From: Roseburia rectibacter
Lineage (GTDB): Bacteria; Bacillota; Clostridia; Lachnospirales; Lachnospiraceae
DNA: 64,000 nucleotides
NCBI RefSeq assembly: GCF_014287515.2
Contig: NZ_CP092473.1
Span: forward strand, 826,001-890,000
Direction: 5' to 3'
The first letter of the stretch is position 1, and each line of letters opens with the position of its first letter. This document shows positions 8,237 to 16,134 of this stretch, in pieces. The position numbers were made by a program, and so were the translations under genes. The notes beneath the pieces were generated by a model. The model worked only from the letters and a program-made list of their open reading frames with translations. It did no database searches and was not told where the DNA came from.

Positions 8237-9793
8237 GAATTTCAGAAAATAAAACTACATAGAAGTGAAAAAAGAGGATCTGCAGTTACACAGATCACAT
8301 TGGATGATGACTATAATGTGCCGGACTACAGACAGGATATTGTAAAAGTAATAAAAGAACATGGAGAACTGCGCTTTGATGAGGTAAAGGCGATGGAGGG
8401 GGCTGCATGGATCAAGGGAAGCCTTATTTTTAAAGTACTTTATCGGAGTGATAAACAGGAAGGTAAAATAAGCTGCCTGCGTGGTGAAATCCCATTTCAG
8501 GAACGGCTCAATATGGATGGACTGAGTGAATATGATGCAGTTCATGCTGTGGGGGATATAGAAGATCTTACCGTTGGTGTGATCAACTCCAGAAAACTAA
8601 ATATCCGTGCGGTAATTGTCCTGACGGCATCTGCAGATACAGAAGTGGATGAGGAGCTGACAAGTGAACTTTCAGATGGCAGTGACTATGAACAGAATAT
8701 TGTAGAAAAGGAAGCGTTAAAACTGCTCGTGGTGCGGCGTGATATCTGCAGACAGAAAAGTGAGGCGGTTCTGCCATCAAGTAAACCGAATATCCGTGAA
8801 ATACTCTGGCAGAGTATGCAGCTACGCAATGTTGAAAGCAGGCTTACGGAAGGCAATATTAGATTTTCCGGGGAAATACTGGTTTCCATATTATACAATG
8901 ATGAGGAGGAAGGAGAACATTTATCCTGGTATGAGACAACAGTTCCGCTGGATGCACAGGCAGAGTGCGGTGTCATGGAGAATGACTGTATCTGGCAGGT
9001 AAAGATGATACCTGTGACGATGGAGCTGGAAGTCAAACCGGATTATGATGGGGAGGAGAGAATCCTTGTCATGGAACTGGCATTAGATATGCATATCCGT
9101 ATCTGGAAGGAAGAAAAGATAAGGCTTTTAACAGATCTGTACTCATTGCAGAAAGATGTAAAGCCTGTCTGGAAGGAGTGTCCGCTGGAGAGACTTCTTG
9201 TTAAAAATGCCGCAAAGTGCAGGATGACTGAGCAGATGGAATTAAAAGAGGACAAAGAAAAAGTCCTTCAGATCTGTTCCTGTGAGGGAAAAGTACTTTT
9301 AGAACGGCAGGAAATAACGCCGGAAGGTGTTCTTGCGGAAGGAACGATCGAGGTTCATATTTTATATATTACTCCGGATGATCATATGCCGGTTGGAGCG
9401 ATGCAGGAAATTTATCCATTTTCACAGCTTGTGGAAATCCCGGAAATGTCAACGCAGGCAAAGGTGGAGCTGGATGCTTCATTAGAACAGCTTTCTGCAG
9501 TTATGCTGGATCAGGAGCATGTTGAGATCCGTGCAGCAGTACGGCTTGATCTGCTCGCCTTTGTTTCGGAAATCATACCAAATATCGAAGATGCCACAGA
9601 GTCACAACCGGATCTTGAGATGCTCAGAAACCGGCCGGGACTGGTGGGGTATATAGCCAGGGAGGGAGATGACCTGTGGACGATCGCGAAAGAAAATCAT
9701 ACGACCATACAAAATATCATGGAGACAAACCATAGAAAAAGTGAGACACTTTCCGCAGGTGAAAAGATTTTGATCGTGAAACAGGTCGGGTAA
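8234..9793 (+). CDS. sipL: SipL-like DUF3794 and LysM protein (spore coat assembly)
   Basis: The protein is 519 residues from TTG 8234. It has repeated DUF3794 domains (the first contains AVTQITLDDDYNVPDYRQDI) and a C-terminal LysM-like segment (GYIAREGDDLWTIAKENHTT to GEKILIVKQVG). This is the arrangement of SipL in Clostridioides difficile, which binds SpoIVA and is needed for coat and cortex assembly around the forespore. TTG 8234 with GGGGGA at 8222-8227 gives the family's usual N-terminus; the ATG at 8201 lies inside the terminator loop and has no ribosome site. Calling it a true SipL is an inference from domain order. Confidence 0.8.
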   Translation: MEFQKIKLHRSEKRGSAVTQITLDDDYNVPDYRQDIVKVIKEHGELRFDEVKAMEGAAWIKGSLIFKVLYRSDKQEGKISCLRGEIPFQERLNMDGLSEYDAVHAVGDIEDLTVGVINSRKLNIRAVIVLTASADTEVDEELTSELSDGSDYEQNIVEKEALKLLVVRRDICRQKSEAVLPSSKPNIREILWQSMQLRNVESRLTEGNIRFSGEILVSILYNDEEEGEHLSWYETTVPLDAQAECGVMENDCIWQVKMIPVTMELEVKPDYDGEERILVMELALDMHIRIWKEEKIRLLTDLYSLQKDVKPVWKECPLERLLVKNAAKCRMTEQMELKEDKEKVLQICSCEGKVLLERQEITPEGVLAEGTIEVHILYITPDDHMPVGAMQEIYPFSQLVEIPEMSTQAKVELDASLEQLSAVMLDQEHVEIRAAVRLDLLAFVSEIIPNIEDATESQPDLEMLRNRPGLVGYIAREGDDLWTIAKENHTTIQNIMETNHRKSETLSAGEKILIVKQVG

Positions 9794-9834
9794 AATATTA
9801 AGTATTTGTGAATTTGTGGAAATCCTAACAAACA

Positions 9835-9840
9835 TATAAT
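9835..9840 (+). promoter_or_regulatory. -10 box for the NlpC/P60 gene
   Basis: A perfect TATAAT at 9835-9840 with a weak TTTGTG-like -35 box (9813-9818). The start codon is 88 bases downstream, leaving a leader that contains a hairpin. Confidence 0.45.
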
Positions 9841-9856
9841 AAAGTGTGATAGAATA

Positions 9857-9903
9857 AATAAGTACGGATTCTGCCAGTCGCAGTCTGCCGTGCTTATTTT
9901 TGC
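9857..9903 (+). terminator. leader hairpin / terminator before NlpC/P60 gene
   Basis: AATAAGTACGG (9857-9867) pairs with CCGTGCTTATT (9888-9898, one G-T pair), followed by four more T. It either ends the sipL transcript or works as an attenuator, since the TATAAT at 9835 lies before it. Confidence 0.6.
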
Positions 9904-9927
9904 AGGTAACAGAAGGAGAAATGCTTG

Positions 9928-11253
9928 ATGAAGTGGGAAAAGGCATTAAAATATACAAAAAAAAGAAAAAGAATGATCGCTGTGGTTATGGCAGGTGTGA
10001 TCGGATTTGCGTGTTTTTACTCTGCAGATGCATCTGTGATCAAAGATGCGCAGAAGAAAAAAAATGAGGCACAGCAGAATTTAGATAACATTAACCAGCA
10101 GATTAACAATATACAGAGTGAGCAGAGTAAAGTGAAAAGTCAGATGGCAGCATATGATGAGCAGTTGATGTCACTTCTGACAGATATGGAACTTTTAAAG
10201 ACAGATATTGACAACAAGGAAGGAGAGATCGATCAGGCAAAGACAGACCTTGCAGCGGCACAGGAAAAGGAACAGAAGCAGTATGCGGATATGAAGCAGA
10301 GAATCCAGTACATGTATGAAAATGGTGATGATACATTTTTAGATGCCATTGTGAAGTCAGAAGATATATCGGATCTTTTAAACCGTGTGGAATATGTCTC
10401 AGAGGTATACAGCTATGACAGGGAGCTTTTAGTGGCATATCAGGAGACGGTACAGCAGGTGGCAGATTTAGAGTCACAGTTAGAGCAGGAACTGGCAGAT
10501 ATGGAGGAGTTGAAACAAAGTTATGAGCAGCAGGAAGCATCTTTAAATCAGGTGATCAATGAAAAGAAAGCACAGATCGCAGATTTTGATTCACAGCTTT
10601 CAAATGCAAAGACTCTGGCGAGTCAGTATGCTTCCACAATCCGTAAACAGAATGAAGTGATCGTACAGGAACAGGCACGTCAGGAAAAAGCCAGAAAAGA
10701 AGCAGAAGCAAAGGCAAAGAAAAGCAAAAAGAATAATACATCCCAGACTGCATCTACGGATGGTGGAACATCAACAGACAGTACAGGAGGCAGTACATCC
10801 ACAACAGATTCAGGAAACAGTTCTTCGGGGAGCAGTTCTGACAGTGGTTCCTCTAACAGCAGTTCAACAGGATTGACGAATAATGCTTTAAATCCGTCCT
10901 ATTCTACCGGTGTGAGTGGCAGCAGTGTGGTATCTTATGCGACTAATTTTGTGGGAAATCCATATGTGTTTGGTGGAAACAGTCTGACGGATGGAACGGA
11001 CTGCTCCGGTTTTGTGTCTCTTGTATACAGCCATTTTGGTGTTTCACTTCCAAGAAGTTCCTATGCACTCCAGTCGAGCGGACAGGCAGTCAGCTATGAG
11101 AATGCACAGCCGGGGGATATTATCTGTTATCCCGGACATGTGGCAATCTATATGGGTGGCGGCAGGATCGTCCATGCATCGACACCGTCGAGTGGTATCT
11201 GTTATGGAAATGCAACCTATCGTACGATCACAACGGTGCGGCGTGTGTTGTAA
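9928..11253 (+). CDS. secreted coiled-coil NlpC/P60 peptidoglycan hydrolase
   Basis: The 441-residue protein starts MKWEKALKYTKKRKR and has a signal peptide (about residues 17-37). Next come a long coiled coil of Gln/Lys/Asp-rich heptads (about 38-255), a Ser/Thr/Gly linker (about 270-330) and a C-terminal NlpC/P60 domain. The catalytic Cys is in GTDCSGFVSLVYSHFG, the His in PGHVAIYMGG and the third polar residue in IVHAS. This is the PcsB/CwlO type of D,L-endopeptidase that cuts stem peptides during growth or division and is controlled through the coiled coil. ATG 9928 has AAGGAG 9 bases upstream. Confidence 0.92.
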   Translation: MKWEKALKYTKKRKRMIAVVMAGVIGFACFYSADASVIKDAQKKKNEAQQNLDNINQQINNIQSEQSKVKSQMAAYDEQLMSLLTDMELLKTDIDNKEGEIDQAKTDLAAAQEKEQKQYADMKQRIQYMYENGDDTFLDAIVKSEDISDLLNRVEYVSEVYSYDRELLVAYQETVQQVADLESQLEQELADMEELKQSYEQQEASLNQVINEKKAQIADFDSQLSNAKTLASQYASTIRKQNEVIVQEQARQEKARKEAEAKAKKSKKNNTSQTASTDGGTSTDSTGGSTSTTDSGNSSSGSSSDSGSSNSSSTGLTNNALNPSYSTGVSGSSVVSYATNFVGNPYVFGGNSLTDGTDCSGFVSLVYSHFGVSLPRSSYALQSSGQAVSYENAQPGDIICYPGHVAIYMGGGRIVHASTPSSGICYGNATYRTITTVRRVL

Positions 11254-11316
11254 CTTTGATGATAAAAAAGCAGCAATAGATATTGAAAAAAATTATGAAT
11301 TATATGGAAATTATGC

Positions 11317-11322
11317 TATAAT
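11317..11322 (+). promoter_or_regulatory. extended -10 promoter of yqeY-map
   Basis: TATGCTATAAT contains the extended TGn and a perfect TATAAT (11317-11322), 38 bases before the yqeY start. No clear -35 box is seen. Confidence 0.5.
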
Positions 11323-11359
11323 CAATAAAGATTATTAGAATCAGGAAGGTAGGAGTATT

Positions 11360-11797
11360 ATGCAGTTTGAAACATTACAAAAAGATATGATAGCTGCCAT
11401 GAAGGCGAGAGATAAAGTACGTAAGGATGCAATTTCCACACTTGTTTCCGCAGCGAAGAAAGCTGCGATCGACGAGGGATGCAGAGATGATATTAAAGAG
11501 GAACTGGTAAACAGAGTGATCTTAAAGGAGATGAAATCTGTAAAAGAGCAGATTGACACCTGTCCTGCAAGCAGGGAAGATCTTCTGGCAGAATACCAGA
11601 CAAGATATGATATTTTTGCAGAATATGCACCACAGATGATGTCAGCAGAAGAGGTAGAGGCATATATTACAGAGAAGTTTGCTGATGTGGCAGCAAGTAA
11701 AAATAAAGGACAGATCATGAAAGCTGTTATGCCGGAGTTAAAAGGAAAGGCTGACGGAAGTGTGATCAATCAGGTGGTGCAGAAATTATGTCAGTAA
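11360..11797 (+). CDS. yqeY: GatB/YqeY domain protein
   Basis: The 145-residue protein has the YqeY fold: MKARDKVRKDAISTLVSAAK at the N-terminus and a C-terminal helical domain ending NKGQIMKAVMPELKGKADGS. It resembles the tail domain of the GatB amidotransferase subunit, but the stand-alone protein has no proven reaction; a tRNA-related role is assumed from homology. Its last 10 bases overlap the start of map, so the two are translationally coupled. Confidence 0.92.
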   Translation: MQFETLQKDMIAAMKARDKVRKDAISTLVSAAKKAAIDEGCRDDIKEELVNRVILKEMKSVKEQIDTCPASREDLLAEYQTRYDIFAEYAPQMMSAEEVEAYITEKFADVAASKNKGQIMKAVMPELKGKADGSVINQVVQKLCQ

Positions 11798-12663
11798 AAA
11801 TTGGGAGAAATGATCCGTGCTGGTGCGGAAGCGGGAAAAAATACAAAGCATGCCATCAGGCATTTGATGAGCGTATCGCCCTGATCGCTTCACAGGGACA
11901 TATTGTCCCGACACATGACCTTATTAAGAATGCTGATCAGATCGCAGGAATTAAAGAGAGCTGCAAGATCAATATAGCAGTGCTGGATTATATTGAGAAG
12001 CATATCCATGAGGGTATGAATACAGCAGAGATTGACAAGATCGTTTATGATATGACAACAGAAATGGGTGGTATTCCGGCACCGCTTAATTATGAGGGAT
12101 ATCCGTACAGTGTATGTACTTCTGTAAATGATCAGGTATGTCATGGTTTTCCGTCTAAAGATGTGATTTTAAAGTCCGGGGATATCATTAATGTAGATGT
12201 ATCTACGATTTTAAACGGATATTTTTCAGATTCTTCAAGAATGTTCTGCATCGGGGATGTAAGCCCGGAGAAGAAGCGTCTTGTGGAAGTCACAAAAGAG
12301 TGCGTGGAACTTGGATTAAAAGAAGTAAAACCATGGGGATTTTTAGGCGATATGGGGCAGGCTGTGCATGACCATGCATTTGCAAACGGCTATACAGTTG
12401 TGCGTGAGATCGGTGGACATGGAGTCGGACTTGAGTTTCATGAAGAACCATGGGTTGGCTACAACACAAAACGTGGACAGGAAATGCTCTTAGTTCCAGG
12501 TATGATCTTTACGATCGAACCGATGGTCAATATGGGCAAAGTAGACATCTATGTAGATGATAAGAACGACTGGGAAGTTTATACCGAGGACGGACTTCCG
12601 TCTGCACAGTGGGAGATCATGGTACTGGTGACGGAAGACGGTCATGAGGTGCTCTGCTGGTAA
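11788..12663 (+). CDS. map: methionine aminopeptidase with SEC-C zinc finger
   Basis: The 291-residue enzyme removes the initiator methionine from nascent proteins. The N-terminal SEC-C motif GRNDPCWCGSGKKYKACH (Cys-x-Cys...Cys-His) is common in clostridial MetAPs and probably binds zinc at the ribosome. The pita-bread catalytic domain shows DVSTILNGYFSDSSR (metal-binding Asp residues), GGHGVGLEFHE (metal His) and FTIEPM (metal Glu), with the last Glu in QWEIMVLVTEDG. It overlaps yqeY by 10 bases. Confidence 0.95.
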   Translation: MSVKIGRNDPCWCGSGKKYKACHQAFDERIALIASQGHIVPTHDLIKNADQIAGIKESCKINIAVLDYIEKHIHEGMNTAEIDKIVYDMTTEMGGIPAPLNYEGYPYSVCTSVNDQVCHGFPSKDVILKSGDIINVDVSTILNGYFSDSSRMFCIGDVSPEKKRLVEVTKECVELGLKEVKPWGFLGDMGQAVHDHAFANGYTVVREIGGHGVGLEFHEEPWVGYNTKRGQEMLLVPGMIFTIEPMVNMGKVDIYVDDKNDWEVYTEDGLPSAQWEIMVLVTEDGHEVLCW

Positions 12664-12729
12664 AATAATCACAGGATGAGGCTATATGGAAGTTCTGCAC
12701 ACAAAAACTGTGCACAGTCAAAAGTAGGA

Positions 12730-13350
12730 TCAATGTTTCTGAAATAACAGATGCTTTCCGAACAGTAAGATCTGCAGCGGCTCATCGTGGTAGCGGATGA
12801 TATGACGGTAGATCACGACCGCTGAAATGATAAAACAGCCGAGTCGTATGGAATTTTGAGGTACGATCACAAACACAGTCAGCGTAAACAGTCCGTATGT
12901 AATGACGGACCGGAAAGAATGCGGGCGCAGTGTGAGCACCAGTGAAAATAAAATATAATAAAAGATCAGGCTGATGAGAGGATAAATTTCCGGAAACAGT
13001 CCGATCATAACTCCGAAAGAGACGGCAATTGCTTTGCCGCCTTTTTCTTTTTGGAAAAAAGGGAAAGCGTGACCGAATACAGGAGCTGCCATGACAAGCG
13101 CAAACAGCAGGGAACCGCAGTCTAAGAATTTTCCGGCAAAAAACACCGGAATGGTACCTTTTAAAAGTTCACAGAGCAGGGATAATGTACCTGCGAAAAA
13201 ACCTGCCTGCATGTAAGCATTTGCGACACCAGGATTGTGATCAGTGGATGTTTTTGTAATGTCGGTTTTGAAAAATAATCTGGAAATCCAGTAGGCAAAT
13301 AATGTACTGCCTAAAACAAATCCCAGAAGGATAAAAATAAAATATGTCAT
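12730..13350 (-). CDS. PlsY-like glycerol-3-phosphate acyltransferase
   Basis: The 206-residue polytopic membrane protein has the PlsY motifs DHNPGVANAYMQAG (compare SxNPGaaNAxRxxG) and GHAFPFFQKEKGGKAIAVSFG (GHxfpvfxxFxGGKgvat). PlsY transfers an acyl group from acyl-phosphate to glycerol-3-phosphate. The motifs deviate from classical PlsY (Asp-His in place of the Ser-Gly before NPG), so this may be a paralogue with a related substrate. It is 6 bp downstream of a lipid glycosyltransferase and probably shares its transcript, which points to glycolipid synthesis. Confidence 0.82.
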   Translation of the reverse strand: MTYFIFILLGFVLGSTLFAYWISRLFFKTDITKTSTDHNPGVANAYMQAGFFAGTLSLLCELLKGTIPVFFAGKFLDCGSLLFALVMAAPVFGHAFPFFQKEKGGKAIAVSFGVMIGLFPEIYPLISLIFYYILFSLVLTLRPHSFRSVITYGLFTLTVFVIVPQNSIRLGCFIISAVVIYRHIIRYHDEPLQILLFGKHLLFQKH

Positions 13351-13356
13351 AATAAT

Positions 13357-14523
13357 TTAAAATGCATACATTGTGTGACCAGTAACTATTTTTTCTAATG
13401 TTTTTATGATGTGCACGGCAGCGTCCGGTTTCCCATTTTCCATCTGTGCGAAAAGCATTTCTTCCCGCAGGGAAATATTTCCATGCCCATCAGGGGAGCT
13501 GGTGAGCAGTCTTTTTCCGAGTGTGATCTGTTTTGCAATATATTTTGAGGAGACGGAAAGATGTCTCTTTACAAAGAAATTGCGGTTTGCGGTCTCACAT
13601 CCGGGAATCGGTGCTGTATGGACGATCGGAATACGCTTTACTAACGCTTCTGTGGAGGTGAGACCACCCGGTTTGGTAAAGATCACATCACAGGCATCCA
13701 TATAGTCGGCAACACGGTTGGTGTAGCCAAGAATATGAACACGCGGATGATTCTTAAATTGTTTTTGCAGCACATCATAAATGTGCTTGTTATTGCCACA
13801 GATAATGATCATATGCTCGCCGGATCTTAAACGCAGTGAAAGTTCAGCCGCAAAGACAGCGAGTTTCCCGAATCCCATACTGCCACTCATAACAAGGCAG
13901 ATCGGGACATTTGGTGGCAGATTTAAGGAATTGCGCGCACGGATCTTCGCTAAAATGCGGTCGTCAGAAGGGGAAAATGCGTGACTGACAGGAATACCGT
14001 AAGGGTATAGTCTGTCAGCAGGAATCCCACGGTGTACATATTCTGCAACGCAGTCCTCATGGGGCAGAAAATAGGCATCCAGCTCTGTCTCTTCCCAGAA
14101 TGGAATACAGGTATAATCGGTGCCGATCGCAGCAGCAGGAATTTTTAGCATCCCCTTTTTCTTCATGTACGTCATTGTTTCTGCCGGGTAAAGGTGTGGC
14201 GTTACGATGATATCATAATCATGCTGTTTTAAATAGGCGGCAAGTTTTTTTGCCATCAGTGCATTGGTATAGTAGACAGGTGATTTATGTTTGCTACTCG
14301 AAATCGCCATGCCGATTTTATAGAGCATACCAAAAGCATGTGGCATATGTTTTACAAGTTCCACGTAGGCACCGCCTACTGCATGTGAAGTTTTTTTGCC
14401 GGAGAGCAGAAATATATCCAGCATGTCGGCAGTGTGGCCGCACCGGATGGCAGCTTCCCGGATCGCTTTTCCGGCGGCATTGTGCCCTTCGCCGGTATTA
14501 CAGGATAAAATTAAGATTCTCAT
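13357..14523 (-). CDS. MGDG synthase / UgtP-type glycosyltransferase (GT28)
   Basis: The 388-residue cytoplasmic-face enzyme starts MRILILSCNTGEGHNAAGKA, the N-terminal signature of the MGDG synthase family. The C-terminal GT-B half has VMSGSMGFGK and the nucleotide-sugar site TKPGGLTSTEALVKRIPIVH. Relatives transfer glucose or galactose to diacylglycerol to make glycolipids and lipoteichoic acid anchors. It is first in a two-gene minus-strand operon with the PlsY-like acyltransferase, which fits glycolipid synthesis. Sugar donor and acceptor cannot be read from sequence. Confidence 0.88.
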   Translation of the reverse strand: MRILILSCNTGEGHNAAGKAIREAAIRCGHTADMLDIFLLSGKKTSHAVGGAYVELVKHMPHAFGMLYKIGMAISSSKHKSPVYYTNALMAKKLAAYLKQHDYDIIVTPHLYPAETMTYMKKKGMLKIPAAAIGTDYTCIPFWEETELDAYFLPHEDCVAEYVHRGIPADRLYPYGIPVSHAFSPSDDRILAKIRARNSLNLPPNVPICLVMSGSMGFGKLAVFAAELSLRLRSGEHMIIICGNNKHIYDVLQKQFKNHPRVHILGYTNRVADYMDACDVIFTKPGGLTSTEALVKRIPIVHTAPIPGCETANRNFFVKRHLSVSSKYIAKQITLGKRLLTSSPDGHGNISLREEMLFAQMENGKPDAAVHIIKTLEKIVTGHTMYAF

Positions 14524-14636
14524 AGATACCAGTGTAGCATAACCGGGGCAAAAATTCGATACCTGATCGAAAGATATTGATTTTTGATTGGAAATATTGT
14601 TAAATAAAGGGGATTTGTGGTACGGGAGGTAAGGTT

Positions 14637-15674
14637 ATGGCGACGATCAAAGAAATTGCAAAAGCCTGCGGTGTGTCGGTAGCTACCGTTTCGAATATCC
14701 TGAATGAAAAGCCGGGGGCAAGCGAAACGACAAGAAATCTTGTGTTAAAAACTGCAAAAGAAATGGATTATATGCCAAACTATGTGGCAAAAAATTTAAA
14801 AGCGCGCAATACCAGAAGCATCGGAGTCATTGCAGAGGATATGACGATCTTTAGTATCCCGGACATCATTGACGGTATTACGGAATATTGTGAAAAGGTA
14901 AAATATCAGATCCTTCTGACCAATTTAAGATTGTATAAAAAATATAATGATTATTATTATCACAGAACGGATTATTACGGACTGGTGGATGAGGAGATCA
15001 AGAAACTGATCGCAACACAGGTGGATGGAATTATCTATGTGACGGCACATGAGCGCATCATGCATTGTATTCCCGACAATTTAAGCATTCCGGCTGTGAT
15101 GGCATACGGCTATACGGAGAGTAAAAGCATTCCTTCCGTAGTTGTGGATGATGAGCGGGGAGCATATGAGATGATCCGCTATCTGATCACAAAGGGACAT
15201 AAAAAGATTGGAGTGATAACAGGAAAAACCGACAGTCTCCATGCACAGGCGCGTCTGATCGGGTACCAGAAAGCGTTGCGTGATGCGGGGCTTTTGTACG
15301 ATCCTGAGCTGATCTATTACGGAGACTGGGGGAGAGAATCCGGACATATTGGTGCAAAGCAGCTTTTTAAGAAACAGGTAACTGCCATATTCTGTATGAA
15401 TGACCTTATGGCAGGCGGATGCTATGACTGGGCAGATGAATCGGGAATTAAAATACCTCAGGAGATTTCAATCGCAGGGTATGATAACAGAGAACTGTCA
15501 AGTTATTATAAACCGCCGCTTTCCACAACCGAACTTCCGCTTCATGATATCGGTTACAGAGCTGCTGAGGTTATGATAGGTCTTGTGGAAAATCAGCCGG
15601 GTGAGACAGAAGAACCGCTGGTATATAAAGTCCCATGTAAACAGTTAATCCGTCAGTCGATCAAAACATTATAG
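14637..15674 (+). CDS. LacI family transcriptional regulator of the arabinofuranoside operon
   Basis: The 345-residue protein begins with a LacI helix-turn-helix (ATIKEIAKACGVSVATVSNI) and hinge helix (YVAKNLKARNTRSIGVI). The periplasmic-binding-like sugar domain follows (VVVDDERGAYEMIRYLITKG, ISIAGYDNRELSSYYKPPLS). It lies just before GH127, ABC transporter and GH51 genes. Two TTAAACG-type palindromes flank the 460-bp gap to that operon, the class of site LacI proteins bind. It is therefore inferred to repress the operon until an arabinose-containing ligand is bound. It has its own terminator. Confidence 0.92.
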   Translation: MATIKEIAKACGVSVATVSNILNEKPGASETTRNLVLKTAKEMDYMPNYVAKNLKARNTRSIGVIAEDMTIFSIPDIIDGITEYCEKVKYQILLTNLRLYKKYNDYYYHRTDYYGLVDEEIKKLIATQVDGIIYVTAHERIMHCIPDNLSIPAVMAYGYTESKSIPSVVVDDERGAYEMIRYLITKGHKKIGVITGKTDSLHAQARLIGYQKALRDAGLLYDPELIYYGDWGRESGHIGAKQLFKKQVTAIFCMNDLMAGGCYDWADESGIKIPQEISIAGYDNRELSSYYKPPLSTTELPLHDIGYRAAEVMIGLVENQPGETEEPLVYKVPCKQLIRQSIKTL

Positions 15675-15697
15675 AAATAAAATACTTTGTCATCCGT

Positions 15698-15744
15698 AAA
15701 TAAGTCCTTTTTGCTGATTATCCGGCAGAAAGGGCTTATTTTAT
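15698..15744 (+). terminator. terminator after lacI-type gene
   Basis: AAATAAGTCCTTT pairs with AAAGGGCTTATTT around TTGCTGATTATCCGGCAG, followed by T residues. Confidence 0.85.
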
Positions 15745-15817
15745 GTAGGTGAAGATATTTGTGAATAAATGTAATGCTTTATAGGAAATATGCACTATTT
15801 GTGCAAGTTGCACATGG

Positions 15818-15830
15818 TTAAACGATTTAA
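15818..15830. promoter_or_regulatory. LacI-type operator, upstream site
   Basis: TTAAACGATTTAA is an almost perfect palindrome centred on CG, preceded by TGG exactly like the second site at 16085. The two sites are about 267 bp apart, compatible with repression by looping. The remaining 15745-16081 gap is strongly AT-rich with no gene; the promoter of the GH127 operon should lie within it. Confidence 0.6.
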
Positions 15831-16084
15831 AAAATAAATAAATTGTGCGAAAAAGCAAAAACTTAGAAAAAGTTAGAAAAGAGAAGAAAATATAATAAAA
15901 AATAGTAATATATTGATATAAATATAAAATAACAGACTTTAATTATTGCAAACAGTATGTTATATATAAACAAGAACGAAATAGAAATCAATCAAAATAA
16001 CGAAAAAAAGCAAAAGCACTTCAAAAAACATGCAAAAAGTATGAATGAAGTGTGAATAAACTGAGAACAGACATTTTGACCTGG

Positions 16085-16096
16085 TTAAACGTTTAA
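16085..16096. promoter_or_regulatory. LacI-type operator near GH127 gene
   Basis: TTAAACGTTTAA is a perfect 12-bp palindrome with the central CG typical of LacI/GalR operators. It is 39 bases before the GH127 start codon. Confidence 0.7.
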
Positions 16097-16134
16097 TATT
16101 ACACATGACAGGCGCATGAAGGAGGGAGGAAGTT

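Noticed and set aside
9793..9928. A c-di-AMP riboswitch before the NlpC/P60 gene
   Set aside because: The gap is only about 130 bases and holds one simple hairpin; none of the conserved ydaO blocks is visible.
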